Source of the DNA: Chloroflexota bacterium
GTDB lineage: Bacteria > Chloroflexota > Anaerolineae > Anaerolineales > Villigracilaceae
DNA: 64,000 bases
Assembly (NCBI GenBank): GCA_016213105.1
Contig: JACRBN010000024.1
Coordinates: 62,001-126,000, forward strand
Reading direction: 5' to 3'
Shown: piece by piece, positions 33,490 through 44,238 of the stretch
How positions within the stretch are numbered: the stretch's first letter is position 1
Layout of the letters: each line of letters starts with the position of its first letter
Program-made: the position numbers and the translations under genes
The notes under the pieces: model-generated
What the model was told of the DNA's origin: nothing
Seen by the model: only the letters and a program-made list of their open reading frames with translations
Database searches by the model: none

Positions 33490-34812
33490 TTACTTCTTCT
33501 TGCCGAATTTCTTCTTCAGGATGTCTTGCAGGGTCGGCTGGCCGATCTCCTGGAGTTCATAGCGCACGCGCTGGTAGGGTTTTTTGATCTTGATGACGCG
33601 CGTCAGGTCGATGGGCGTGCCGATGATGACCAGGTCGACGTCGGATTTGTTGATGGTGGTCTCGAGGTCCTTCATCTGCGCTTCGCCATAGCCCATGGCG
33701 GGCAGGATCGGGCCGGTCTTGGGATACTTTTTGTAAGTGGCGGCGATGGATTTGACCGCGAACGGGCGCGGGTCGACGATCTCGGCGGCGCCGAAGCGGC
33801 GGGCGGCCACGTAGCCGGCCCCGTAGGCCATTTCGCCGTGGGTCAGGGTCGGGCCGTCTTCGACGACCAGCACGCGCTTGCCCTGGATGGCGGCGGGATC
33901 GTCCACGAAGAGCGGGGAGGCGCCTTCGATGACGATGGCGTGCGGGTTCAACTTGCGCAGGTTCTCGCGCACGGCGATAACCTTGTCGGCGTCGGCAGTG
34001 TCGACCTTGTTGATGACGAATACGTCGGCGGCGCGCACGTTGGTCTCACCGGGGTGATAGGAGACCTCGTGCCCGGCGCGGTGCGGGTCGGCCACCACGA
34101 TCTGCAGGTCCGAGACGTAGAAGGGGAAGTCGTTGTTGCCGCCGTCCCACAGGATGATGTCCACTTCCTGTTCGGCCGCGCGCAGGATCTTCTCGTAATC
34201 CACGCCGGCGTAGACGATCACGCCATTGTCGATGTGGGGTTCATATTCCTCGCGTTCCTCGATGGTGCATTCGTGCTTGTCGAGGTCGGCGTAGTCGGCG
34301 AAGCGCTGCACTTCCTGTTTGACCAGGTCGCCGTAGGGCATGGGGTGGCGGATGGCCGCGACCTTGTAGCCCATTTCGCGCAGGATGAGCGAAACGCGGC
34401 GGGTGGTCTGGCTCTTGCCCGAGCCGGTGCGCACGGCGCAAACCGAGACGACCGGCTTGGTGGATTTGATCTGGGTGTAGTGCGTGCCCATCAGGCGGAA
34501 GTCCGCGCCCAGGGCGTTGACCAGGCTGGCCTTGTGCATCACGTACTCGTGCGGCACGTCGCTGTAGGCGAAGATGACCTGTTCGACGTTGTGCTTCTTG
34601 ATCAGCGCGGGCAGTTCCTCCTCGGCGTGGATCGGGATGCCCTTCGGGTACAGCGAGCCTGCCAACTGCTTGGGATAGCGGCGGCCTTCGATGTCCGGGA
34701 TCTGTGTTGCAGTGAACGCCACGACTTCATAATCCGCGTTGTCGCGGAAGAAGGTATTGAAGTTGTGGAAGTCGCGCCCGGCGGCGCCCATGATGATGGT
34801 TTTGATAGGCAT
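33490..34812 (-). CDS. Cyclic 2,3-diphosphoglycerate synthetase-like GTPase/ATPase
   Basis: The 440-residue protein has an N-terminal Rossmann-like part (IIMGAAGRDFHNFNTFFRDN), then a P-loop VSVCAVRTGSGKSQTTRRVS near residue 131. Other motifs are IRHPMPYGDL, LWDGGNNDFPFY and VINKVDTADADKV. This is the layout of archaeal cPGS-type proteins, which are widespread in thermophiles and Chloroflexota. Whether it makes cyclic 2,3-diphosphoglycerate here is unproven. Its C-terminus is Lys-rich. It is monocistronic. Confidence 0.82.
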   Translation of the reverse strand: MPIKTIIMGAAGRDFHNFNTFFRDNADYEVVAFTATQIPDIEGRRYPKQLAGSLYPKGIPIHAEEELPALIKKHNVEQVIFAYSDVPHEYVMHKASLVNALGADFRLMGTHYTQIKSTKPVVSVCAVRTGSGKSQTTRRVSLILREMGYKVAAIRHPMPYGDLVKQEVQRFADYADLDKHECTIEEREEYEPHIDNGVIVYAGVDYEKILRAAEQEVDIILWDGGNNDFPFYVSDLQIVVADPHRAGHEVSYHPGETNVRAADVFVINKVDTADADKVIAVRENLRKLNPHAIVIEGASPLFVDDPAAIQGKRVLVVEDGPTLTHGEMAYGAGYVAARRFGAAEIVDPRPFAVKSIAATYKKYPKTGPILPAMGYGEAQMKDLETTINKSDVDLVIIGTPIDLTRVIKIKKPYQRVRYELQEIGQPTLQDILKKKFGKKK

Positions 34813-34924
34813 GGAATGCTCCTATATTGAAATGTCTCTCTGAGGACAGTGTCCGAAGACGCCCGGCTTTGGGTTTTGAGCCTCTTCGTTTTTACCCAGA
34901 AGGACATGATTCACATGTGATTGT

Positions 34925-35016
34925 ATGTCGTTGCGAGGGCGCTCTTGTTCTTCGCCCGAAGCAATCTCCCGCGAAGGGGAGGCTGCTTCGCCGCCATTGG
35001 CGGCCCGCAGCGACAT
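34925..35016. repeat. Compound palindromic repeat with GTCGTTGCG ends
   Basis: Outer arms ATGTCGTTGCG (left) and CGCAGCGACAT (right) enclose inner CGAAGCAATCTCCC facing GGGGAGGCTGCTTCG. It has a BIME-like nested hairpin layout and lies between the cPGS-like gene and argS. Confidence 0.65.
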
Positions 35017-35035
35017 CAAGCTTAATTCTAAAAAT

Positions 35036-35073
35036 AAAACAGGCTAAACGTAAAGGTACGTTTAGCCTGTTTT
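35036..35073 (-). terminator. argS terminator
   Basis: A 17-bp stem, AAAACAGGCTAAACGTA with its complement, loop AAGG, begins right at the argS stop and ends in T runs on both strands. Confidence 0.9.
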
Positions 35074-36894
35074 TTACATTACATCGGGCGCCTGGATGTC
35101 GAGCAGACGCAGGGAATTGGCAATGGTCTGCCTGGCGGCGGCCACCAGCCTCAGACGGGCGTTGCGGGCCGACTCGTCGTCCGTTTGCAGGACGGGCACG
35201 GCGTGGTAGAACGAGTGGAATGTGTTGGCCAGGTCGTAGGCGTACATGGCCATTACCATCGGGCGGTATTCGTTGGCGGCCTGTTCCACCGCGGCGGGAA
35301 ATTTCGAGATCTGTTCGATCAGCTCGACCTCGTGTTTGGTCAGTTCATAGTCGAAGGTCGAGGGTCGAAGGTCTGACATTTGACCTTCGACTTTCGACTT
35401 TTTAAGGATCGAGGTAGCGCGCACGTGCGCGTTTTGGATGTACGGTCCCGTGCGTCCATCGAAGGAGAGCGCCTCGTTCATGTCGAAGACGATGTCCTTG
35501 TTGTTGTCCACCGACAGGATGGAGTAGGCCAGCGCGCCCAGTCCAATCTGCGCGGCGATGGCCTCGCGTTCGCTCGCGGGGATGTCGCCGCTCTTCTCGG
35601 ATTCCACGGCCAGCACGCGCTTGACCGCCTCGTCGGCCACATCCTTGAACAGGATGACGCGGCCCTTCCGCGCCGACATTGCGCCCTCGGGCAGGGTGAT
35701 GTATCCATACGGAAGATGGTAGCACTTGGCGGCCTGCGGGAAGCCCCACATCTCCAAAATCTTGAAGGCCTGCTGGAAGTGCAGGCTCTGGCGGAAGTCC
35801 ACCACGTAGATCGAGCGGTCGACGTGATATTGCTCGAACTTGACGCGGGCCAGCGCCAGGTCCTTGGTCAGGTACAGGGTGGTGCCGTCGCTGCGCAGCA
35901 GCACCGCGGTGCGATATTTTTCCTTGGCCAGCCCGAGCTTCTCGTCGATCTTGACGATCACCGCGCCGCCCTGGGGGCGTTCATCGGTGGCGATGCCGCG
36001 GGCGACCAATTCCTCGACGATGCCCTTGGATGGTTCGTCCACTTCGCTCTCGTAGAACCAGACATCCATCTTCACGTCGAGCGTGTTCAGGATGTCGCGC
36101 ATTTCCTCCAGACTCCACTCGCGGGTCTCCAGCCACAGGGCGCGCACCTCGGCGTCGCCCGCGTCCCATTTGCGATACATCTCGCGCCGTTCGGCGTCGT
36201 AGGCTTCGCGCTGGGCGGTTTGCTCGGGCGTTTCATCATCCTTCTTTTCGAGCAGGGCGGTGGCCTCGGCGTAGATTTTCAGCAGCCATTGTCCGCGCTC
36301 ATGCACGCCCGCAGGCTCCTGGCCCTTGTAGAATTTGTTGTAAGCCCACATGACCGTGATCACGCCCAGGCCCAGGTCGCCCGGGTACGAGGCGCGGATG
36401 GTCTCGAAGCCCGCGAACTGGGTCAGGCGCGCCAGCGACTCGCCCAGGATGGTGGTGCGGTAATGGCCGATGTGGAAGGAGTGATGCGTGTTGGGCTGGC
36501 AGTACTCGACCATGACCCGTTCCCCTTTGGCGGCGCCCCGCCCAAAGTCCGCGCCCGCGGCCAGGACGGTATCCACGACGCGGCGGGCATAGGCCGACGT
36601 CTCGAAGTAGACGTTGAGGTAGCCCTTGACCGCTTCGACGTGGCTGATGCCCTCCACACTTCCCATCTGGAGTTTGACCTGCTCGGCCAATTCCTGCGCG
36701 CGCTGCGGGACGGGTTTGCCCGTGCTTTTGCCGGCGCGGGCTTCATCTGCCGCGGTCTGGAAGAATGAAGTGGACACGCCCCATTCGCCCGAGAAGGGGA
36801 TGGCGCTCCACTTGAGCGGCGCCAGCGCGATGTCGTTTGCGGCGCAAAAGGCCTTGATCTTGTCTTCGATGGTTTGCTGGATGTCGTTGAACAT
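35074..36894 (-). CDS. argS: Arginyl-tRNA synthetase
   Basis: The 606-residue class I enzyme has the N-terminal additional domain, HHSFHIGH (HIGH motif), YPGDLGLGVI and the MSARKG signature in the KMSKS position. A C-terminal DALR-type anticodon domain (YDLANTFHSFYHAVPVL) completes it. It charges tRNA-Arg. An unusual in-frame segment (about residues 498-516, KSKVEGQMSDLRPSTFDYE) is encoded by a palindromic repeat; see the repeat entry. ATG 36894 is used; an upstream TTG (36936) also lacks a good ribosome-binding site. Confidence 0.95.
   Translation of the reverse strand: MFNDIQQTIEDKIKAFCAANDIALAPLKWSAIPFSGEWGVSTSFFQTAADEARAGKSTGKPVPQRAQELAEQVKLQMGSVEGISHVEAVKGYLNVYFETSAYARRVVDTVLAAGADFGRGAAKGERVMVEYCQPNTHHSFHIGHYRTTILGESLARLTQFAGFETIRASYPGDLGLGVITVMWAYNKFYKGQEPAGVHERGQWLLKIYAEATALLEKKDDETPEQTAQREAYDAERREMYRKWDAGDAEVRALWLETREWSLEEMRDILNTLDVKMDVWFYESEVDEPSKGIVEELVARGIATDERPQGGAVIVKIDEKLGLAKEKYRTAVLLRSDGTTLYLTKDLALARVKFEQYHVDRSIYVVDFRQSLHFQQAFKILEMWGFPQAAKCYHLPYGYITLPEGAMSARKGRVILFKDVADEAVKRVLAVESEKSGDIPASEREAIAAQIGLGALAYSILSVDNNKDIVFDMNEALSFDGRTGPYIQNAHVRATSILKKSKVEGQMSDLRPSTFDYELTKHEVELIEQISKFPAAVEQAANEYRPMVMAMYAYDLANTFHSFYHAVPVLQTDDESARNARLRLVAAARQTIANSLRLLDIQAPDVM
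35349..35405. repeat. Palindromic repeat inserted in frame within argS
   Basis: Inverted words AGTCGAAGGTCG/GTCGAAGGTC on the left and GACCTTCGAC/TTTCGACT on the right surround a TGACATT centre. It encodes about 19 residues that do not look like ArgS. A related GGTTGAAGGTCGAAGG fragment lies near 27258-27272. Confidence 0.65.
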
Positions 36895-37019
36895 GTTTTG
36901 ACCGTTGATGGGGTGCTTGAATTTTCTGTCTGGCAAAGTGTACTGATGGGAAAAATTATATCAGGTAACTCAATGCGAGAGTGCGGGATGCTGAGCCTGG
37001 CGCCAGGCAGATAACAAAA

Positions 37020-37043
37020 AACGGGAGTCTTGCGACTCCCGTT
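37020..37043 (-). terminator. rpsT terminator
   Basis: AACGGGAGTC (37020-37029) pairs with GACTCCCGTT (37034-37043), and a T run follows on the minus strand. Confidence 0.9.
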
Positions 37044-37062
37044 GCGGGTGTGAAAGAGGAAA

Positions 37063-37335
37063 TTATTCGCTCTTCTTCGCCGTGGACGCGAGTTGCTTTA
37101 CCAGGCGGCTCTTGCGACGCGCAGCGTTGTTCCGATGGATGACGCCCTTCAGGACAGCCTTGTCGAGGGCGCTGACGGCCTTCATGACGGCTTCCTTGGA
37201 TTCGGGAGTGCCTTCTTCCATTGCGTAGCGGGCCTGGGAGATCGCCGTGCGGGTAGAGCCGCGGCCAACGCGGTTGCGCAGGCGGCGCTTCTCGTTCTGA
37301 CGGTTACGTTTAATTTGAGACTTGATGTTAGCCAA
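37063..37335 (-). CDS. rpsT: 30S ribosomal protein S20
   Basis: The 90-residue basic protein begins at TTG (37335), 7 bases after GGAGG, as MANIKSQIKRNRQNEKRRLRNR. It contains VGRGSTRTAISQARYA and KGVIHRNNAARRKSRLVKQL, the S20 signature. It binds the 5' domain of 16S rRNA. The TTG start is supported by the perfectly placed ribosome-binding site and the usual S20 N-terminus. Confidence 0.95.
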   Translation of the reverse strand: MANIKSQIKRNRQNEKRRLRNRVGRGSTRTAISQARYAMEEGTPESKEAVMKAVSALDKAVLKGVIHRNNAARRKSRLVKQLASTAKKSE

Positions 37336-37419
37336 GGTCGTTCCTCCAAAATATACTTGCCATTCTTGATAGCGGCACAGTATTTTACTTGAGGGGCGTG
37401 TTTTTGTCCAGAAAAAGAA

Positions 37420-37446
37420 CCCCCGACTTTCATCGAAAATCGGGGG
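37420..37446 (-). terminator. Terminator of the LysM gene
   Basis: CCCCCGA and TCGGGGG arms with an inner CTTTC/GAAAA pairing are followed on the minus strand by TTCTTTTT. Confidence 0.8.
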
Positions 37447-37497
37447 CACGGGCTGTCTTTGCGCCCTGACTGCCAACTTCGAAGCGTTCAGGGTAGT

Positions 37498-37520
37498 CTG
37501 CGGGATTTCAAATCCCGCAG
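37498..37520. repeat. REP-type palindrome CTGCGGGATTT
   Basis: CTGCGGGATTT (37498-37508) and AAATCCCGCAG (37510-37520) form a near-perfect palindrome in the gap between rpsT and the LysM gene. Confidence 0.6.
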
Positions 37521-37558
37521 GAGCGCGATGCAGACCGAAGTCCGCGTTCCGCTCACGA

Positions 37559-38341
37559 TCAGGGCGTGGGGGTGATCGAGGGTGTGACGGTGAAGACCGA
37601 GGTGAAGGTTGGGAAGAGCGTGCCCGGGGTGACCGGTGTGCTGGTCGGCGGGCGGGTGGCGGTGGCGGTCACCAGGTTGACCGGGATGACCAGTTTTTGT
37701 CCGATGAAGATGGTGTTTACATCTTGGAGCTCGTTGAGTTTAACGATCTCCTCGGGGGTACTGTTGAATTTGGCCGCGATGAGCGCAATGGTGTCACCGG
37801 CTTGCACGTAATAATCGATCTTGGTGCCGCGCGGCAGGTCAGCCGGGATGGGAGTAGCGGTGGGCAGGGGCATGCCCGGGTAGGGCAGGTGCAGCTTCTG
37901 ACCGGGATACACGTTGAGAGTGCCCGGGTCGACGCTGAAATCCGCGCCCTCGACGGAGTAGCCATTGAGCAAAACGATCAGCGACAGGCCGTCATCGCCC
38001 AGGTTGAATTTTTCGATGATGATCGCCAGGTATTCACCCTCCTGGACGATGTAATCGAAGGGCGCCGACGGGGTGGGCGTGAATGTGATCGTGGGAGTCA
38101 ATGTCTCGGTCGAGGTGGCGGTGGACGTGAAGGTGACCGTCGCCGAGGGGGTGACCGTCGGGGTGGGGGTGTCGGTGGCGAAGATCGCGCTCAATGGCTG
38201 GCTGGGACCCATCAGCCAAACGATCAGGCTGATGATGCCGCCCAGGATCAGCAAGGCGGCCAGACCATAGATGATGAACGGTCCCTGGGCCTTCCTGCGC
38301 TTGCGATAGGAGCTGATAACATCAGAAGTAGGTTTATTCAT
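37559..38341 (-). CDS. Membrane-anchored protein with two LysM domains
   Basis: The 260-residue protein has a basic cytoplasmic head, one membrane helix (FIIYGLAALLILGGIISLIVW) and a Thr/Pro/Ser linker. Two LysM domains follow (YIVQEGEYLAIIIEKF...YPGQKLHLPY; YYVQAGDTIALIAAKFNSTPEEI...FIGQKLVIPV), then a second Thr/Pro tail. LysM binds peptidoglycan or chitin-like glycans. AAAAGGA precedes ATG 38341. It is likely a cell-wall-associated tether of unknown partner. Confidence 0.85.
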   Translation of the reverse strand: MNKPTSDVISSYRKRRKAQGPFIIYGLAALLILGGIISLIVWLMGPSQPLSAIFATDTPTPTVTPSATVTFTSTATSTETLTPTITFTPTPSAPFDYIVQEGEYLAIIIEKFNLGDDGLSLIVLLNGYSVEGADFSVDPGTLNVYPGQKLHLPYPGMPLPTATPIPADLPRGTKIDYYVQAGDTIALIAAKFNSTPEEIVKLNELQDVNTIFIGQKLVIPVNLVTATATRPPTSTPVTPGTLFPTFTSVFTVTPSITPTP

Positions 38342-38689
38342 GATCAATCCTTTTCAGCCGGGCGGACTGAGAGTTCCCACCCACGCATGGGCGTAATTCT
38401 ACCTGAACTTTTGGGCTTTTTGGGAAGGGTTTCAAAGATGCGCGTAGGCAAAAGCCTTGCGAAGGTTGGGGGTGAAACAGAACCCGGGTTGAAATCAGGA
38501 TTTTGCATCCAATGCGTTTCATGTTCCTGCCATCACCTTCGCAACGCTCCTCGCGGATTTGCAATCCGCCGCTGGCCGCTGGATTGCAAATCCAGCGGGA
38601 GCATTTGGAAACAGCACCCGGGTTGAAATCAGGATTTTGCATCCAACCCATTTCCTGTCCCTGCCATCACCTTCGCAAGGCTGTATGTC
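38342..38689. other. Intergenic stretch filled by a MITE-like element
   Basis: The 348 bases contain the 230-bp element at 38453-38682 and nothing that looks like a gene. Confidence 0.7.
38453..38682. mobile_element. MITE-like element with CCTTGCGAAGGT inverted ends
   Basis: Ends are AGCCTTGCGAAGGT (38453-38466) and its exact complement ACCTTCGCAAGGCT (38669-38682). Inside are two near-identical 75-base direct repeats (38474-38548 and 38608-38682) separated by REP hairpins with GCGGATTTGCAATCCGC and GCTGGATTGCAAATCCAGC. It encodes no protein. A shorter relative is at 43599-43691. Confidence 0.7.
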
Positions 38690-41566
<2,877 letters not shown>

Positions 41567-41827
41567 AGACTCCTCTGTTGAGCCAAATAATTATAGCACA
41601 TATGTTTCAACAATAAACGATTCCACCGCCAAATTCAGATGATTCAGCGGCTTTTGATTATATAATACCCACGGGTGAAAATTGCGCTTTCTGCAGCTCT
41701 AAAAGAGCGCAATTTTCACCCGAGTGCGGTAACCAACCACATTGATACAGACATGTTATACTGACGTGAAACTTCTCAAATCCGACGGGGTTATTTCTTG
41801 CAAACCTCGTCGGTAAGGTTTAAGCCA
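41567..41827. other. Intergenic stretch with a palindromic element
   Basis: Holds the uvrA promoter region and the full palindromic element at 41665-41731, followed by the leader of the sigma-factor gene. TTATAC near 41756 could be its -10. Confidence 0.5.
41665..41731. repeat. Palindromic element (CGGGTGAAAATTGCGC), full copy 1
   Basis: Perfect 17-bp arms CGGGTGAAAATTGCGCT (41672-41688) and complement (41706-41722) enclose a 17-base loop. Flanks ATACCCA on the left and AGTGCGGTA on the right match copy 2 (44072-44136, opposite orientation). Confidence 0.8.
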
Positions 41828-42400
41828 TTGTCAGAGACCGAGCTTAGAGACGATGAGATCCTGACGCTTACTTCCCAGGGTGACAAGGATGCCTTTGGGA
41901 TGCTGTACGAGCGTTACGTGGACCGCATCTTCAACTATGTGTATTACCGAACGGGGAACCTCCATGACGCGGAGGATTTAACCGCGCGCGTGTTTCAGCG
42001 CGCGATGAATCATATCCATTCGTATACAGACCGCGGCGTCCCCTTCTCTGCCTGGCTCTATCGCATCGCCCACAACCTGGTGGCCAACTGGCATCGTGAC
42101 CGCAGTCGCAAGCAGGAAATCCCGCTCAACGACCTGCCGATCCTGCCCTCCAGGGGCGATCAGCCCGAGACGAAACTGGTTCACTCGCAGGAGCAGGATT
42201 CCCTCCTGCGACTCATCCGCCGCCTGCCGCCCGACCGCCAGCAGTTGCTGATCCTCAAGTTCGTCGAGGACATGTCCAACGCCGAAATCGGGCAGATTAT
42301 GGGACGCAGTGAAGGGGCCGTGAAAAGCCTCTATCATCGTACACTACTGGCGCTGCGCGACCAGATAGGTGATCATCCCATAACCTTAGAAGGAGAGTAA
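41828..42400 (+). CDS. ECF-type RNA polymerase sigma factor
   Basis: The ~190-residue protein has sigma region 2 (DAFGMLYERYVDRIFNYVYYRTGNLHDAEDLTARVF) and region 4 (RRLPPDRQQLLILKFVEDMSNAEIGQIMGRSEGAVKSLYHR). It directs RNA polymerase to a special promoter set, usually in response to envelope stress. The start is uncertain: a TTG at 41828 follows AAGG by 8 bases, and another in-frame TTG is at 41798. It ends 3 bases before degV, so they are co-transcribed. Confidence 0.85.
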   Translation: MSETELRDDEILTLTSQGDKDAFGMLYERYVDRIFNYVYYRTGNLHDAEDLTARVFQRAMNHIHSYTDRGVPFSAWLYRIAHNLVANWHRDRSRKQEIPLNDLPILPSRGDQPETKLVHSQEQDSLLRLIRRLPPDRQQLLILKFVEDMSNAEIGQIMGRSEGAVKSLYHRTLLALRDQIGDHPITLEGE

Positions 42401-42403
42401 GCC

Positions 42404-43252
42404 ATGCTGCGTATTGTGACTGACGGGGCGGTGGACATGCCGTTCGAGTGGTTCGAGGAATACGGGATCAACCGCATTCCGATCAACGTTCACTTTGGGG
42501 AGGAAAAAACCTACCTTCAGGACGTGGAACTGAGCCTCAATGATTTCTACAAGCTGGTGGATGGAAAGAACCTGCCGCATCCCAAGACCTCCCAGCCTTC
42601 GCCCCATCAATTCGTGGAATATTACAGGAAGATCGCGCAGCCGGGCGATACCATCCTCTCCATTCACATCACCAGCAAGCTCTCGGGCACCTACGCCTCG
42701 GCTGTCGCGGCGGCGGAAGAGGTGAAGGGCACGTTCAACGTGATCCCTGTGGACACATTGGGCGGTTCGCTGGGCACGGGCTTCATGTGCCGCTCCGCCC
42801 GCCTGATGGAACGCGCCGGCAAAAGTGTGGAGGAGATCGTGCGCCACATCGAGGCCCTCCGCTCCAAGACCTTGATCATCCTCACGCTGGATACCCTCGA
42901 CTATGCCCGCCGCAGCGGACGGGTGGGGACGCTTTCGGCGGCGCTGGCCTCCGTGCTGAACGTCAAGCCGATTGCCGTGCTGAAGGATGGCCTGGTCGAC
43001 ATGGTCGACCGCGTCCGCACCCGCAAGGCGGCCCTCGAGCGCGTGCTGGACATGGCCAGGCAGGCCTATGGCGACCAGCCCGTATTCCTGGGAGTGGTGC
43101 ACGCCCGCGACCTGGTCTCGGGACAGAGCATGCTCGACGAAGCCAAAAAGCGTTTAAACGTCAAGGAAAGTTTCCTGACCGATCTTTCGATCTCCCTGGC
43201 CATCAACTTCGGACCTGGCACGGTGGGAGTAGTTCTGTACCCCGCGGAGTAA
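42404..43252 (+). CDS. DegV family fatty-acid-binding protein
   Basis: The 282-residue protein begins LRIVTDGAVDMPFEWFEEYGINRIPINVHFGEE. It contains KTSQPSPHQF, ITSKLSGTYASA, IPVDTLGGSLGTG and LDTLDYARRSGRVG, all DegV hallmarks. DegV-family members bind a fatty acid; in Gram-positives the FakB relatives hand it to a kinase. GAAGGAG before its ATG lies within the 3' end of the sigma gene. Link with the sigma factor is unclear. Confidence 0.9.
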   Translation: MLRIVTDGAVDMPFEWFEEYGINRIPINVHFGEEKTYLQDVELSLNDFYKLVDGKNLPHPKTSQPSPHQFVEYYRKIAQPGDTILSIHITSKLSGTYASAVAAAEEVKGTFNVIPVDTLGGSLGTGFMCRSARLMERAGKSVEEIVRHIEALRSKTLIILTLDTLDYARRSGRVGTLSAALASVLNVKPIAVLKDGLVDMVDRVRTRKAALERVLDMARQAYGDQPVFLGVVHARDLVSGQSMLDEAKKRLNVKESFLTDLSISLAINFGPGTVGVVLYPAE

Positions 43253-43256
43253 TTGA

Positions 43257-43526
43257 ATGACCTCAAGCAAGATGACGGAATCCGAATCCGAGTTGAACGA
43301 ACTGGAAGCCCACCTGGCTGGGATGCTCAAACCGCTGGCGCCTTCGAGCAACGTGACCCAGCGCCTGCGCCGGCGCATTCACATGCCGCAGCGCTCCGAG
43401 ATCGTGATGCGCTTCAACCAATGGCGTTCGCTGTTCATCGCGTTGGGCGGTGCGCTTTCGGGCATCCTGTTGTTCATCACCGTGGCGCGCGCCCTGTTCC
43501 ACTTGATGGGACGTCGCAGCGGGTGA
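43257..43526 (+). CDS. Small single-pass membrane protein
   Basis: The 89-residue protein has an acidic N-terminus (TESESELNELEAHL), a basic stretch (VTQRLRRRIHMPQR) and one membrane helix (LFIALGGALSGILLFITVARALF). It starts 4 bases after the degV stop. In an operon with an ECF sigma factor it could act as an anti-sigma or membrane partner, but it lacks a recognisable zinc anti-sigma motif. Confidence 0.65.
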   Translation: MTSSKMTESESELNELEAHLAGMLKPLAPSSNVTQRLRRRIHMPQRSEIVMRFNQWRSLFIALGGALSGILLFITVARALFHLMGRRSG

Positions 43527-43540
43527 TGGGTTGGAAAAGC

Positions 43541-43578
43541 AAAACGGACTCTGGTGATGCCAGGGTCCGTTTTTTGTT
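43541..43578 (+). terminator. Terminator of the sigma-degV operon
   Basis: AAAACGGACTCTGG and its complement (one G-T pair) surround TGATG, followed by T run. Confidence 0.9.
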
Positions 43579-43598
43579 CTGTTGATGCCGCCAGCCAC

Positions 43599-43691
43599 CC
43601 TTGCGAAGGTTCCTTTTTTGACAAAAGAATGTCGGCAACCACAATTTTACTTGCAGCAATCCATTTGGATGCTGCAAGAACCTTCGCAAGG
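43599..43691. mobile_element. Short MITE-like element with CCTTGCGAAGGTTC ends
   Basis: CCTTGCGAAGGTTC (43599-43612) and GAACCTTCGCAAGG (43678-43691) are exact complements. An inner hairpin CTTGCAGC...GCTGCAAG with ATCCA/TGGAT nests inside. Same ends as the element at 38453-38682. Confidence 0.7.
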
Positions 43692-43719
43692 TTGTATCAA
43701 ACGTGACCTGCGTTTTGCT

Positions 43720-44058
43720 TCAGTCTTCGAAATCGGGCAGGAGCGCCTGGCAGAGGGTGCGCGCTTCGGCCATCAGGTCGGCGTCCACGGGGAGCTTGAA
43801 CTCTTCGGTGACGCGCACGGTCAGATGGTCCGCGATCAACCTCAGGGCGGGGGAGAGGGTTGTGTCCTCCTTGATGAGATTCAGCAAGTCGTAGGCGCTC
43901 AGGCTGGGGGGGCGGTTTCCCTGACGGGTCAGGTATTCCCGAATGGCAATGCCCGCGGCGCGGCGGGCGCAGACGCGCATCTGGCCTTCATTCTTTTGAA
44001 TGCGGGCCTGGGCGGCGCGTTCGAATTCCACTTTCAGGTCGTTTGTCCAATCGCTCAT
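43720..44058 (-). CDS. Small conserved-looking protein of unknown function
   Basis: The 112-residue protein starts MSDWTNDLKVEFERAAQARIQKNEGQMRV in outline and is rich in helices and Arg/Glu. It includes RRAAGIAIREYL and LIADHLTVRVTEEFKLP. I do not recognise the family. A TATAAT (44071-44066) ends 7 bases before ATG 44058, with no ribosome-binding site, so translation is probably from a leaderless mRNA. The -10 overlaps the end of the palindromic element at 44072-44136. Confidence 0.65.
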   Translation of the reverse strand: MSDWTNDLKVEFERAAQARIQKNEGQMRVCARRAAGIAIREYLTRQGNRPPSLSAYDLLNLIKEDTTLSPALRLIADHLTVRVTEEFKLPVDADLMAEARTLCQALLPDFED

Positions 44059-44071
44059 ATCGTGGATTATA

Positions 44072-44136
44072 TACCGCACTCGGGTGAAAATTGCGCTTTT
44101 TTAGAGGTGGAAAGCGCAATTTTCACCCGTGGGTAT
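44072..44136. repeat. Palindromic element (CGGGTGAAAATTGCGC), full copy 2
   Basis: Perfect 19-bp arms CGGGTGAAAATTGCGCTTT (44081-44099) and complement (44111-44129) enclose an 11-base loop. In reverse orientation it matches copy 1 (41665-41731) including both flanks. Confidence 0.8.
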
Positions 44137-44197
44137 TAATATAATACGCGCGGCCCAAAAATTATCCTTTTCTCATTTTGGAGGGACGCAATTTGCG

Positions 44198-44214
44198 ACC
44201 GCACTGGGTATAAT
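44198..44214 (+). promoter_or_regulatory. ACCGCACT-GGG-TATAAT promoter-like motif before the S41 gene
   Basis: TATAAT at 44209-44214 is preceded by ACCGCACTGGG. This is the same ACCGCACT word that borders the palindromic elements. No -35 box is clear. Confidence 0.4.
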
Positions 44215-44238
44215 CCTTCAAACTTGACGGAGGAAGAA

